In this document: positions 26,396-35,672 of the stretch, in pieces | Layout: each line of letters begins with the position of its first letter | How positions within the stretch are numbered: the first letter of the stretch is position 1 | NCBI GenBank assembly: GCA_044226535.1 | Contig: JBGAGT010000002.1 | Coordinates: 248,001-312,000, forward strand | DNA length: 64,000 nt | Reading direction: 5' to 3' | From: VBCG01 sp044226535 | Lineage (GTDB): Bacteria; Pseudomonadota; Gammaproteobacteria; Burkholderiales; Casimicrobiaceae | Made by a program: the position numbers and the translations under genes | Notes under the pieces: generated by a model | Told to the model about the DNA's origin: nothing | Database searches by the model: none | The model's input: only the letters and a program-made list of their open reading frames with translations

Positions 26396-27241
26396 ATGAA
26401 CCTCTGCGGCTTCGAGGCGGGCCTCGACCGGCCGATGTTCCTCATCGCCGGGCCCTGCGTGGTCGAGTCGATGCAGCTCCAGCTCGACGTCGCGGGACGC
26501 CTCAAGGAGATCTGCGCGGCGCTCCGCATCCCCTTCATCTTCAAGTCGAGCTACGACAAGGCCAACCGCAGCTCGCACGCCAGCTTCCGCGGGCCCGGCA
26601 TCGACGAGGGCCTCCACGTGCTCGCCGAGGTGCGCCGCCAGCTTGGCGTGCCGGTGCTCACCGACGTGCATGCCATCGACGAGATACCGGTGGCCGCCGC
26701 GGTGGTGGACGTGCTGCAGACGCCCGCATTCCTGTGCCGCCAGACCGACTTCATCCAGGCCGTCGCCGCTTCCGGCAAGCCGGTGAACATCAAGAAGGGC
26801 CAGTTCCTCGCGCCCGAGGACATGCTGCAGGTGGTCGGCAAGGCGCGCGCGGCGAGCGGGCGCGACAACGTGATGGTCTGCGAGCGCGGCGCGTCGTTCG
26901 GCTACCACAACCTCGTCTCCGACATGCGCGCACTGGCGATCATGCGCGCCACCGGCTGCCCCGTCGTGTTCGACGCCACGCACTCGGTGCAGCTGCCAGG
27001 CGGGCAGGGGAGCTCGTCGGGTGGCCAGCGCGAGTTCGTCCCCGTGCTCGCGCGCGCCGCCGTCGCGGCGGGCGTCGCGGGCGTGTTCATGGAAACGCAT
27101 CCCGAGCCCGAGAAGGCGCTTTCCGACGGCCCCAATGCCTGGCCGCTGCCGCTGATGCGCGAGCTCCTCGAGACCCTGGTCGAGCTCGACGGCGCGGTGA
27201 AGCGCCGGCCCCTGCCCGAGGCAGCGTTGATGACGTGCTGA
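26396..27241 (+). CDS. kdsA: 3-deoxy-D-manno-octulosonate 8-phosphate synthase
   Basis: The 281-residue protein condenses PEP with arabinose-5-phosphate to form KDO-8-phosphate, the precursor of the LPS inner core. Recognisable segments are FIFKSSYDKANRSS, GASFGYHNLVSDMR and DATHSVQ. The residue after AGP near the N-terminus is Cys (IAGPCVVES), which marks the metal-dependent class, unlike the metal-free E. coli enzyme with Asn at this place. The ATG at 26396 lies 46 bases after pyrG; a longer open frame overlaps pyrG. Confidence 0.95.
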   Translation: MNLCGFEAGLDRPMFLIAGPCVVESMQLQLDVAGRLKEICAALRIPFIFKSSYDKANRSSHASFRGPGIDEGLHVLAEVRRQLGVPVLTDVHAIDEIPVAAAVVDVLQTPAFLCRQTDFIQAVAASGKPVNIKKGQFLAPEDMLQVVGKARAASGRDNVMVCERGASFGYHNLVSDMRALAIMRATGCPVVFDATHSVQLPGGQGSSSGGQREFVPVLARAAVAAGVAGVFMETHPEPEKALSDGPNAWPLPLMRELLETLVELDGAVKRRPLPEAALMTC

Positions 27242-27247
27242 GACGTC

Positions 27248-27268
27248 TACCTGATTTCGAGTCAGGTA
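27248..27268. repeat. Short inverted repeat between kdsA and eno
   Basis: TACCTGA and TCAGGTA form perfect 7-base arms around a 7-base loop, 7 bases after the kdsA stop. There is no T run, so an operator or a weak processing hairpin is as likely as a terminator. Confidence 0.4.
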
Positions 27269-27320
27269 CCCTGCGTACCACCATCTTCCTCGTACTCATT
27301 CCTTCCCCACTGAAATCACC

Positions 27321-28604
<1,284 letters not shown>

Positions 28605-28635
28605 GCGCGGCGCGCGGCGACGCGACGGACCCATC

Positions 28636-28962
28636 GTGCGCTGGCTGGCCGCCGTCCTGCTGCTGCTGATCGTCGCGCTGCAGGTGCCGCTGTGGTTCGG
28701 CAAGGGCGGCTGGCTGGCGGTGCGCGAGCTCGACCGCCAGCTCGCGGCGCAAAAGGAGTCCAACGCCAGGCTCAAGGCGCGCAACGACACGGTGGACGCC
28801 GACGTGCGCGACCTCAAGACCGGCTCGGAAGCCATCGAGGAGCGCGCGCGCTCGGAGCTCGGCATGATCCGCAACGACGAGATCATGTTCCAGCTTCAGG
28901 GCAGCGCGCCGATGGTCAACCCGCCCAAGGCGCCCGCCGCGGCCGCGAAGCGCAGTCCCTAG
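28636..28962 (+). CDS. ftsB: Cell division protein FtsB
   Basis: The 108-residue protein starts at GTG 28636, has one transmembrane helix at residues 3-20, a Leu/Ala-heptad coiled coil (about 30-65) and the ERARSELGMIRNDEIMFQ segment found in FtsB/DivIC proteins. FtsB joins FtsL and FtsQ in the divisome. The C-terminus is a Pro/Ala-rich tail. Position directly after eno supports the assignment. Confidence 0.93.
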   Translation: MRWLAAVLLLLIVALQVPLWFGKGGWLAVRELDRQLAAQKESNARLKARNDTVDADVRDLKTGSEAIEERARSELGMIRNDEIMFQLQGSAPMVNPPKAPAAAAKRSP

Positions 28963-28980
28963 CTGCGCGCGAGCGGCGGC

Positions 28981-29763
28981 ATGCCCAAGGTCAGTTCGGC
29001 GAGCAACCCGCGGCTGCGCGACGCGCTGGCCCTCCTCGCGTCCTCGCGAGAGCGCGCGAAGCAGGGCCTCACCGTGCTCGAGGGTGCGCACATCGTCGAG
29101 GTGTACCGCTCGCGCGTCGGCGAGCCCGACACGCTGATCGTCACCGAGGAGGCAGGGGCGCGCGCCGAGGTGCGCGCGCTGCTCGCGGCGGCGCCGCCCT
29201 CGCGCACGCTGGTGGTTCCCGCGCGCCTCGTCGCGGGCCAGGGCTCGGTCCCGGCGGACGTGGGCGTGATCGCCGTCGCGCGCGTGCCCCCGGCGCCGGC
29301 GCCGGCGTTCCCTTCGTTCAGCCTGCTGGTCGAGGACCTGCAGGACCCCGGCAACGTCGGCAGCATCCTGCGCAGCGCGGCCGCGGCGGGCGTGGACCAG
29401 GTGCTGCTGTCGAAGGGCTCGGCGTCGGCGTGGTCGCCCAAGGCGCTGCGGGCGGGCCAGGGCGCGCAGTTCGGGGTGGCGCTGGTCGAGGACGTCGACC
29501 TCGTCGCGTGGTGCGGCGCGATGCGCGCGGCCAAGGGCCGCCTGGCGGCGCTGGTGGTGCGCGACGGCCTTTCGATCCACGAGGCGCGACTCGGGGGGAA
29601 ACTGGCGCTCGCCATCGGCAACGAAGGGGCGGGCCTGTCGCAGGCCTTGCGCGCCGCGGCCGACCTCGCGCTCACCATCCCCATGGCCGCGCGCAACGAA
29701 TCGCTCAACGCCGCCGCGGCGGCCGCGGTGGCACTGTTCGAGGCACGGCGGCAGCGCGGCTGA
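28981..29763 (+). CDS. TrmH/SpoU-family RNA 2'-O-methyltransferase
   Basis: The 260-residue protein has an N-terminal substrate-binding domain (SSASNPRLRDALALLAS) and a SpoU methyltransferase core with the three motifs of the knotted fold: LVEDLQDPGNVGSILRSA, LAIGNEGAGL and IPMAARNESLNAAAA. It methylates a ribose in rRNA or tRNA; which nucleotide is not evident. It lies 18 bases after ftsB and ends 4 bases before the convergent ribokinase. Confidence 0.93.
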   Translation: MPKVSSASNPRLRDALALLASSRERAKQGLTVLEGAHIVEVYRSRVGEPDTLIVTEEAGARAEVRALLAAAPPSRTLVVPARLVAGQGSVPADVGVIAVARVPPAPAPAFPSFSLLVEDLQDPGNVGSILRSAAAAGVDQVLLSKGSASAWSPKALRAGQGAQFGVALVEDVDLVAWCGAMRAAKGRLAALVVRDGLSIHEARLGGKLALAIGNEGAGLSQALRAAADLALTIPMAARNESLNAAAAAAVALFEARRQRG

Positions 29764-29767
29764 AACC

Positions 29768-30673
29768 TCAGGGCCACCACTGCGCGCCGGCGCGCGTGCA
29801 GGCCTGCGAGCCCGCCCGCACGGCTTCGCCGACGGCCTGGTCGATGCGCATGCCGCGCGCCAGGGCCGCGGCCAGCGTGCCTGCGAACGCGTCGCCCGCG
29901 CCGACGGTGTCGATCGCCTCGACGCGCGGCGCGGGCACGTGGCCGCGCAGCCCGTCGCAGCCGTACCCGGCGCCTTCGGCGCCGCGGGTGACCACGAAGC
30001 CCGGACGCGCCGCCTTCCCTTCGTCGAGCAGTGCCTCGACGCCGCGATCGCCGCGCAGCCGTGCCAGCACCGCGGCCTCGTGCTCGTTGACGATGAAGAG
30101 GTCGACGCAGTCCATCAGCGCGGGCTCGAAGCCTTCGATGGGCGAGGCGTTCACCAGCATCGTCGCGCCGCCCGCGCGCGCGCGCCGCGCGAGGCCGAGC
30201 ACTTCGGGCGACTCGACCTCGAGGTCGCAGAGCACCACCGTGCCCGGCGCGAGCATCGCGTCCTCGATCGTGCGCGACGCGGCGTGGCGATTGGCGCCGC
30301 CGGCGACCGAGATGGTGTTGTTCCCCTGCGGATCGACCTGGATCAGCGCGACGCCGGTCGCGCCGCCGAGGACGCCGGCGCCGACGCGAGCCACGCGCGA
30401 GACGTCGACGCCCGAGGCCACCAGGTTGACCATCGCCTGCGCGGCGAACGCATCGTCGCCCACGGCACCCGCCATCGCCACCCGCGCGCCTGCCCGTCGC
30501 GCCGCCAGCGCCTGGTTGCAGCCCTTGCCGCCGGGGACCACCGAGAAGCCGTCCGCCATCACCGTCTCGCCCGGCGAAGGGATGCGCGACACGGCGACCA
30601 CCCAGTCGACGTTGATCGAGCCGAACACCACGACCTGGGCGTCGGGTGCCCGCGAGGACGGCGCGGCGGGCAT
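29768..30673 (-). CDS. Ribokinase-like PfkB sugar kinase
   Basis: The 301-residue protein has both PfkB signatures: the N-terminal VPGGKGCNQALAARRAG and the C-terminal DTVGAGDAFAGTLAAAL containing the catalytic Asp. The overall sequence (FGSINVDWVVAVSRIPSPGET) is closest to ribokinases. It is the last gene of the minus-strand operon SBP, two permeases, kinase, so it probably phosphorylates the sugar imported by that transporter. Whether that is ribose or another sugar is unclear. Confidence 0.9.
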   Translation of the reverse strand: MPAAPSSRAPDAQVVVFGSINVDWVVAVSRIPSPGETVMADGFSVVPGGKGCNQALAARRAGARVAMAGAVGDDAFAAQAMVNLVASGVDVSRVARVGAGVLGGATGVALIQVDPQGNNTISVAGGANRHAASRTIEDAMLAPGTVVLCDLEVESPEVLGLARRARAGGATMLVNASPIEGFEPALMDCVDLFIVNEHEAAVLARLRGDRGVEALLDEGKAARPGFVVTRGAEGAGYGCDGLRGHVPAPRVEAIDTVGAGDAFAGTLAAALARGMRIDQAVGEAVRAGSQACTRAGAQWWP

Positions 30674-30680
30674 CGCGCGG

Positions 30681-31547
30681 TCAGCCGCCCTTGACGCCGC
30701 CGTGGGTGAGGCCCGCGACGATTTCCTTCTGGATGAAGGCGGTGAGGATCAGCACCGGCAGCGTCACGATGATCGCCGCGGCGGCCAGCGGCCCCCAGGC
30801 GAGCTGCTCGAAGGTGAGCACGTTGTAGACCGCCGCGGGCAGGGTGCGCGTCGCGCGGCTGCCGAGCACCGCGCCGAACACGAAGTTGTTCCAGGAGAAG
30901 ATGAACGCCAGGATGGTCGCGACCACGATGCCTGGACGCGCCAGCGGCATGGCGACGTGCACGAAGGTCTTCCACACGCTGCCGCCGTCGATCAGCGCGG
31001 CCTCCTCGAGCTCGCGCGGCAGCGTCTCGAAATACCCTGCCATGATATAGACGACGATGGGCACGGTGATCACGAGGTGGGTGATGACCAGCGCGGTGAG
31101 GGTGTTGCCGAGGCCCAGGAAGCGGAACATCATGTACAGCGGGATGAGGAAGGACAGCGCCGGCGTCATCCGCGCGATCAGGATCAGCACCAGCGTGCGC
31201 TGCGCGGCGAGCCGCGCGATGGCGTAGCCCGCGGGGACGCCCACGGCCAGCGCGATCAGCGTCGACGATCCCGAGACGATGATGCTGTTGACGAAATAGC
31301 GCCCCATCGCGCTCTCGGCGAACACCTGGGCGTAGTTGGCCAGCGTCGGGGCGTGCGGGATGAACACCGGCGGATAGGCGAGGTTCTCGAGCTCGGTCTT
31401 GAGCGACAGCGAGAGCATCCACAGGAACACCAGGATCGCCGGCGAGACGATCACCATCACGGCGAAGGCGAAGCCGAGCTTGCGCAGCACGCGCTTGATC
31501 GGCCTGCGCGCGGCCGGCGATGGAAGGGCCGCGTTGGCGGTGCTCAT
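30681..31547 (-). CDS. Carbohydrate ABC transporter permease, MalG type
   Basis: The 288-residue inner-membrane protein has six predicted helices and the EAA loop EEAALIDGGSVWKTFVHVAMPLARPG in its usual place. The start at 31547 (MSTANAALP) overlaps the end of the MalF-type permease by 4 bases; the open frame continues upstream antisense to nothing recognised. It pairs with the preceding permease to import a carbohydrate. No ATPase gene is present in this operon, so a shared MsiK/UgpC-like ATPase must be encoded elsewhere. Confidence 0.92.
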   Translation of the reverse strand: MSTANAALPSPAARRPIKRVLRKLGFAFAVMVIVSPAILVFLWMLSLSLKTELENLAYPPVFIPHAPTLANYAQVFAESAMGRYFVNSIIVSGSSTLIALAVGVPAGYAIARLAAQRTLVLILIARMTPALSFLIPLYMMFRFLGLGNTLTALVITHLVITVPIVVYIMAGYFETLPRELEEAALIDGGSVWKTFVHVAMPLARPGIVVATILAFIFSWNNFVFGAVLGSRATRTLPAAVYNVLTFEQLAWGPLAAAAIIVTLPVLILTAFIQKEIVAGLTHGGVKGG

Positions 31548-32449
31548 GTCGCCCACTTGACCCGCTGGCGCACGTGCAGCAGCCACAGCGCCAGCGCGAT
31601 GATGATGACGAAGAACACCACGACCATCGCCGAGGCCTTGCCCACCTGGTAGAACGCGAAGGCCTGCAGGTAGAGGTAGAGGTTGATGGTCTCCGAGGCC
31701 GTGCCCGGGCCGCCCTGGCTGATGACGTAGATGGTGTCGAAGGCCTTGACGGCGTCGATGGTGCGGATCACCGCCGCCACCAGCAGGAAGGGCGCGACCA
31801 GCGGCAGCGTGATGTAGCGCAGGAGCTGCCACTCGGTCGCGCCGTCGAGCTTCGCCGACTCGTAGGGCTCGGTGGGGAGCGAGGCGAGCCCGCCCAGCAC
31901 GATCAGCATCACCAGCGGGGTCCAGTGCCAGACCTCGACCATCACCAGGCTCGGGATCACGGTGTTGGGCGAGTACACCCATTGCGAGGGCGGCAGGCCG
32001 AACACCGAAAGCAGGTAGTTGAGCACGCCCTGCTGGGGGTGGAACATCATGGTCCACACCAGCGCGACGGCCACGGGCGTCGCCATCATCGGCATGGTGA
32101 AGATCGCCCGCAGCAGGCCGCGGCCCTTGAACTCGCGGTGGAACACGATCGCCGCGAAGGTGCCGAACACCAGCGGCACGACCACCGCCAGCACGGTGAA
32201 GTAGAAGGTGTGGACGATCGACTCGAGGAAGCGCCGGTCGACCGCCAGGTTGGCGTAGTTGCCGAGGCCGACGAACTGCGCGGCCTCGCCGATCTTCCAG
32301 TCGAAGGCGCTCATGTACAGCGTGAACGCCCAGGGAAACACGATGACCGCCACGATCACCACGACCGCCGGCACGGTCAGCAGGCGATAGGCGCGCCGGC
32401 GCCGGCGCAGGAAGCCTGCGCCGGGCGCGGCGCCGAGGGCGGCGGCCAC
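31544..32449 (-). CDS. Carbohydrate ABC transporter permease, MalF type
   Basis: The 301-residue protein begins with a basic stretch (FLRRRRRAYRLL), then six predicted transmembrane helices with the EAA loop (YESAKLDGATEWQLLRYITLPLVAP). It belongs to the UgpA/MalF half of sugar importers and overlaps its partner permease by 4 bases. The substrate-binding protein gene lies 32 bases upstream. Confidence 0.92.
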   Translation of the reverse strand: MAAALGAAPGAGFLRRRRRAYRLLTVPAVVVIVAVIVFPWAFTLYMSAFDWKIGEAAQFVGLGNYANLAVDRRFLESIVHTFYFTVLAVVVPLVFGTFAAIVFHREFKGRGLLRAIFTMPMMATPVAVALVWTMMFHPQQGVLNYLLSVFGLPPSQWVYSPNTVIPSLVMVEVWHWTPLVMLIVLGGLASLPTEPYESAKLDGATEWQLLRYITLPLVAPFLLVAAVIRTIDAVKAFDTIYVISQGGPGTASETINLYLYLQAFAFYQVGKASAMVVVFFVIIIALALWLLHVRQRVKWAT

Positions 32450-32481
32450 CGGGGTCCTTCGCGCGGAGGGCCGCTACCGGG

Positions 32482-33837
32482 TCAGGCCTTCTCGCTCTTG
32501 TCGAGCACCGGCTGGAACTCGACGGTGGCCTTCTTCAACTCGGCCGCGGCGTCGGCACCGTTGATCATGTTGACCAGCGCGATGCCGAACACGTCGCGGA
32601 ATTCCGTCACCGGCGAGATCACCGGCAGCCCGGGCTTGGCGATGGCCGCGGAGGCGAGCATGCACTCGACCCACTCCTTCGGCGACTTGAAGTCGGCCGA
32701 CTGCTGGGCCGCGGCATAGGCGGACTTGCGCACCGGCGCGCCGGCGGCGGCCTGCAGCATGCGCGTCTGGTTGGCCTTGTTGCAGGCCCACTGCAGGTAG
32801 AACCAGGCGGGGCCCTTGCGCTTGCTCGCCGCGGCGAGGCCGATGCCGTCGGCGAACAGCGCCGAGACCTGTGCCTTGGGGCCGTGCGGCATCACGCCGT
32901 AGCCGACCTTGCCGACGATCCTCGACTTGGTCGGGTCCTCGAGCGGCTGGGCGAAGCCGATGCCGTCCAGCCACATCGCCGCCTTTCCTTGCAGGAACAG
33001 CGTCTGCGCCTCGTTCCAGTTGAAGCCCGCGACACCGGCGGGGCCGTACTTGGCGAGCAGCGTCTGGTACATCTTCGCGCCGTCGATGGCTGCCTGGTTG
33101 TCGGTGAGGAGCTTGCCGTTGGCGTCGATGAAGCCGCCGCCATAGCCCAGCAGGAAGCTGGACCACACCGGCACGTTGGCGTTCTTGAGCCCGCGCGCGA
33201 CGAAGCCGCAGACGCCGTTCGCCGGGTCGTTGAGCTTGGCGGCGGCGGCGACCATCTCGTCGAAGGTCTTGGGGTAGGCCACGCCCTTGGCGGCGAACAG
33301 CTCCTTGTTCCAGTACACGACCCAGGGGTCGAGGTTGAACGGCAGGCTCATCACCCGGCCGTCGGGCTCGACCGCGAAGGACAGGCCGCCCTGCGCGAAG
33401 TCGTCGAAGTTGAGGTCGGGCGCGGCCATCGACTTGTCGTTGATGAACGGACGCACGTCGGTCAGCCAGTTGTTCTTGGCGAACTGGCGCTTCGACACGT
33501 GGTAGGAGAAGTTGATGACGTCGAAGGTGGGATTGCCCGAGTTGAACTCGATCACCGCCTTCTGGCGCTGCTGCTGCTCGGGGACCATCTCCGAGCCGAC
33601 CTCGATGCCGGTGAGCTCCTCGAACTCCTTCTGGTACTTGGTGAGGAGGTCGCCGCGCGGGCTCTTGGTCAGCAGCACCTCGATCTTCTGGCCCTTGTAG
33701 CGCTTCCAGTCGAAGGCCTGCTGCGCGAAGGCGCTGGAAATGCCGGCGCCGGGGATGGCGCCGAGCGCGGCGGCGCCGGCGCTCCCCTGGACGATGCGGC
33801 GACGCAGGCGGTCGGGGGTCCTGGAATGGTCGGACAT
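32482..33837 (-). CDS. Extracellular sugar-binding protein of an ABC importer
   Basis: The 451-residue periplasmic protein carries a Tat-like signal (RRRIVQGSAGAAALGAIPG, cleavage near SAFAQQA) and a family-1 solute-binding fold (GQKIEVLLTKSPRGDLLTKYQKEFEE region, LPFNLDPWVVYWNKELF). The start at 33837 has a perfect GAGGAGGAAGC Shine-Dalgarno; an upstream in-frame start lacks one. It is the first gene of the sugar transport operon, behind a good promoter at 33894-33921. The ligand is unknown, but neighbouring genes suggest a pentose, 6-deoxyhexose or sugar lactone. Confidence 0.93.
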   Translation of the reverse strand: MSDHSRTPDRLRRRIVQGSAGAAALGAIPGAGISSAFAQQAFDWKRYKGQKIEVLLTKSPRGDLLTKYQKEFEELTGIEVGSEMVPEQQQRQKAVIEFNSGNPTFDVINFSYHVSKRQFAKNNWLTDVRPFINDKSMAAPDLNFDDFAQGGLSFAVEPDGRVMSLPFNLDPWVVYWNKELFAAKGVAYPKTFDEMVAAAAKLNDPANGVCGFVARGLKNANVPVWSSFLLGYGGGFIDANGKLLTDNQAAIDGAKMYQTLLAKYGPAGVAGFNWNEAQTLFLQGKAAMWLDGIGFAQPLEDPTKSRIVGKVGYGVMPHGPKAQVSALFADGIGLAAASKRKGPAWFYLQWACNKANQTRMLQAAAGAPVRKSAYAAAQQSADFKSPKEWVECMLASAAIAKPGLPVISPVTEFRDVFGIALVNMINGADAAAELKKATVEFQPVLDKSEKA

Positions 33838-33893
33838 GCTTCCTCCTCGTGGTGGTCGTGGTCGTGCGCTGTCGGCACGTTGCTTGAGCGGCG

Positions 33894-33921
33894 ATGGTAC
33901 CGCCGCCGGCGTTAGGGTCAA
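33894..33921 (-). promoter_or_regulatory. Sigma-70 promoter of the sugar transport operon
   Basis: On the minus strand TTGACC (33916-33921) and TACCAT (33894-33899) are 16 bases apart, followed by a roughly 50-base leader to the ATG at 33837. Confidence 0.6.
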
Positions 33922-33966
33922 TCGGTTGCGGCGTTCCGGATCGTCCTGGGGCGGCGAAGGCCGCGC

Positions 33967-34875
33967 TCAGGCCGCGAGGTCCGCGGCGTCGAGCTCGGCG
34001 AAAAGCGCCTGGCGCGCGTCGGGCGGCAGCTCGAGCCAGGGCGCGCGCACCGCGCGCCAGCCCTCGTCGCCGAGCTGGCGGGCGCGCATGGCCTTGAAGG
34101 CGGGCAGGAAGGGGTGGCGCATCAGGATCTCGATGAAGCGCGTGATCCGTGCCTCGTCTTCGGGCGTCACGCCCGGCTGCAGCAACGCGCGCACCACGCC
34201 TGGCAGCACGTTGGCGACGCCGCAGATCGTGCCGGCGCCGCCCGCGCGCATCAGCCTCGGCAGGTGCGGCTCGTGGCCGACCACGATGTCGAGCTGCGGC
34301 ACCGCGGCGAGCAGCGCCTCGGTGTTGCTCCAGTCGCCGAAGCTGTCCTTGACGCCGGCGATGGTCTGGGGGAACGCCGCGGCGAGGTGGGCGACCACGG
34401 CGGGGCGGATGGCGACGCCGCTGAACTGAGGGATGTGATAGAGGTACAGGCGCAGCCGCGCGTCGCCCACCGTGTCGACCAGCCGCGCGAAGAAGCTGAA
34501 GACGGCGTCGTCGCTGACGTTCTTGTAGAAGAACGGCGGCACCACCAGGCAGCGCGCCACGCCCTGCGCCAGCGCGTCACGCGTGAGCTCGACGGCGTCG
34601 ACCACCGAGGCGGCGCCGGTGCCCGCCGCGATGCGGTCGGGCGCGACGCCTGCGCGCAGCAGCGCGGCCAGCGCGTCGCGGCGCTCGGCCACCGTCAGCG
34701 ACGGCCCTTCGCCGGTGGTGCCGAAGGGCGCGACGCCGTCGACGCCGCGCGACAGCAGGTCCTGCGCATGGCGGGTGAAGCGCGCGAGGTCGACGCCGCC
34801 CTGCGCGTCGAAGGGCGTGAGCGTCGCGCACCACAGGCCGCGCAGGCGGGGGAGTCGGGGGTTCGTGTCGTTCAT
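33967..34875 (-). CDS. Dihydrodipicolinate synthase-family aldolase
   Basis: The 302-residue TIM-barrel protein has the family hallmarks: GVAPFGTTGEGPSLT, the catalytic Tyr in LYHIPQFS and the Schiff-base Lys in IAGVKDSFGDW. Besides lysine synthesis this family includes N-acetylneuraminate lyase and 2-keto-3-deoxy sugar-acid aldolases. The context (sugar importer, dehydrogenase, lactonase) favours a keto-deoxy sugar-acid aldolase over DapA. It overlaps the regulator gene upstream by 4 bases and is thus co-transcribed with it. Confidence 0.88.
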   Translation of the reverse strand: MNDTNPRLPRLRGLWCATLTPFDAQGGVDLARFTRHAQDLLSRGVDGVAPFGTTGEGPSLTVAERRDALAALLRAGVAPDRIAAGTGAASVVDAVELTRDALAQGVARCLVVPPFFYKNVSDDAVFSFFARLVDTVGDARLRLYLYHIPQFSGVAIRPAVVAHLAAAFPQTIAGVKDSFGDWSNTEALLAAVPQLDIVVGHEPHLPRLMRAGGAGTICGVANVLPGVVRALLQPGVTPEDEARITRFIEILMRHPFLPAFKAMRARQLGDEGWRAVRAPWLELPPDARQALFAELDAADLAA

Positions 34876-35633
34876 GGTTTCCGGTTGGCAATGCCCAGCG
34901 CGCGGTCGCGCGCATGGTCGATGTGGGCCTCGATCGCGGCGACGGCGCGCCGCGGGTCGCGGGTCTTGAGCGCGCCGACCAGCGCGAGGTGCTCGTGCAT
35001 GGCGGGCGCGAGTGCGTCGGCGTCGAGCATCACGCGGTCGAGGCGGATCAGGCGGATGCGCAGGCTGTTGGCACGGTAGATCGCCGACACGATCTCGTTG
35101 CCCAGCGCATCGACCATGGCGTCGTGCAGTCCCCAGTCGATGGCTTGCGCGTCCTTGAGGAGCGCGGCGTCGACGCCGCCCTCGGCGCGGCGCAATACCT
35201 CGCGATGCGAGGCCTCGAGGGCGTCGAGCACGGCGTCGGGCGCGGACTGCGCGAACTGCGCGGCGGCGTCCTTCTCGATCATCAGGCGCAGCTGGAAGGC
35301 GTTGCGGATGAGCTTCACGTCGACGCTCGCCACCTGCAGGCCGCGCTGGGGCACCGTGCGCAGCAGGCCCTCGGCCTCGAGGCGCGGGATGACCTCACGG
35401 ATGGCGCCGAGCGGCAGGCCCGTGGCGTCGGCGAGCTCGCGTTGCGACACGAACTGCCCCGGGCGAATGCGCGAGGCGACGATCTCCTGCTCGAAGCGGT
35501 CGTAGGCCACCCAGCGCAGGCGGGGGCTCGGCGAGGGCGCGCGCGCAGCGGCCGGTGCGGCCGTCCGCGCGGTGGCGGGCGCCACGCGGCCGCGCGGCGC
35601 GGCTTGCCTCAGGCTGCGGCGAGCGATTACCAT
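34872..35633 (-). CDS. GntR-family regulator, FadR/FCD type
   Basis: The 253-residue protein has an Ala/Pro/Arg-rich N-terminal tail of about 40 residues, a GntR winged helix (RPGQFVSQRELADATGLPLGAIREVI, LLRTVPQRGLQVA) and a helical FCD domain with the metal-binding Asp/His set (WGLHDAMVDAL, MHEHLALVGAL). It is divergent from the aldo/keto reductase gene and overlaps the aldolase gene, so it likely controls the sugar catabolic genes. The promoter puts the first transcribed base at or next to the ATG at 35633. Confidence 0.9.
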   Translation of the reverse strand: MVIARRSLRQAAPRGRVAPATARTAAPAAARAPSPSPRLRWVAYDRFEQEIVASRIRPGQFVSQRELADATGLPLGAIREVIPRLEAEGLLRTVPQRGLQVASVDVKLIRNAFQLRLMIEKDAAAQFAQSAPDAVLDALEASHREVLRRAEGGVDAALLKDAQAIDWGLHDAMVDALGNEIVSAIYRANSLRIRLIRLDRVMLDADALAPAMHEHLALVGALKTRDPRRAVAAIEAHIDHARDRALGIANRKP

Positions 35634-35639
35634 GGCGGC

Positions 35640-35668
35640 AGTTTACGCGCTGACATGTCAGTAGGCAA
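35640..35668 (-). promoter_or_regulatory. Promoter with palindromic operator in the spacer
   Basis: On the minus strand TTGCCT (35663-35668) and TAAACT (35640-35645) are exactly 17 bases apart. The spacer holds the perfect 10-base palindrome TGACATGTCA (35651-35660), which also lies just upstream of the divergent aldo/keto reductase start. It is a good candidate for the binding site of the FCD regulator, affecting both directions. Confidence 0.55.
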
Positions 35669-35672
35669 TCAG

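Noticed and set aside
33967..34875. Naming the DapA-family gene dapA
   Set aside because: The sugar catabolic context and regulator overlap argue for another member of the family.
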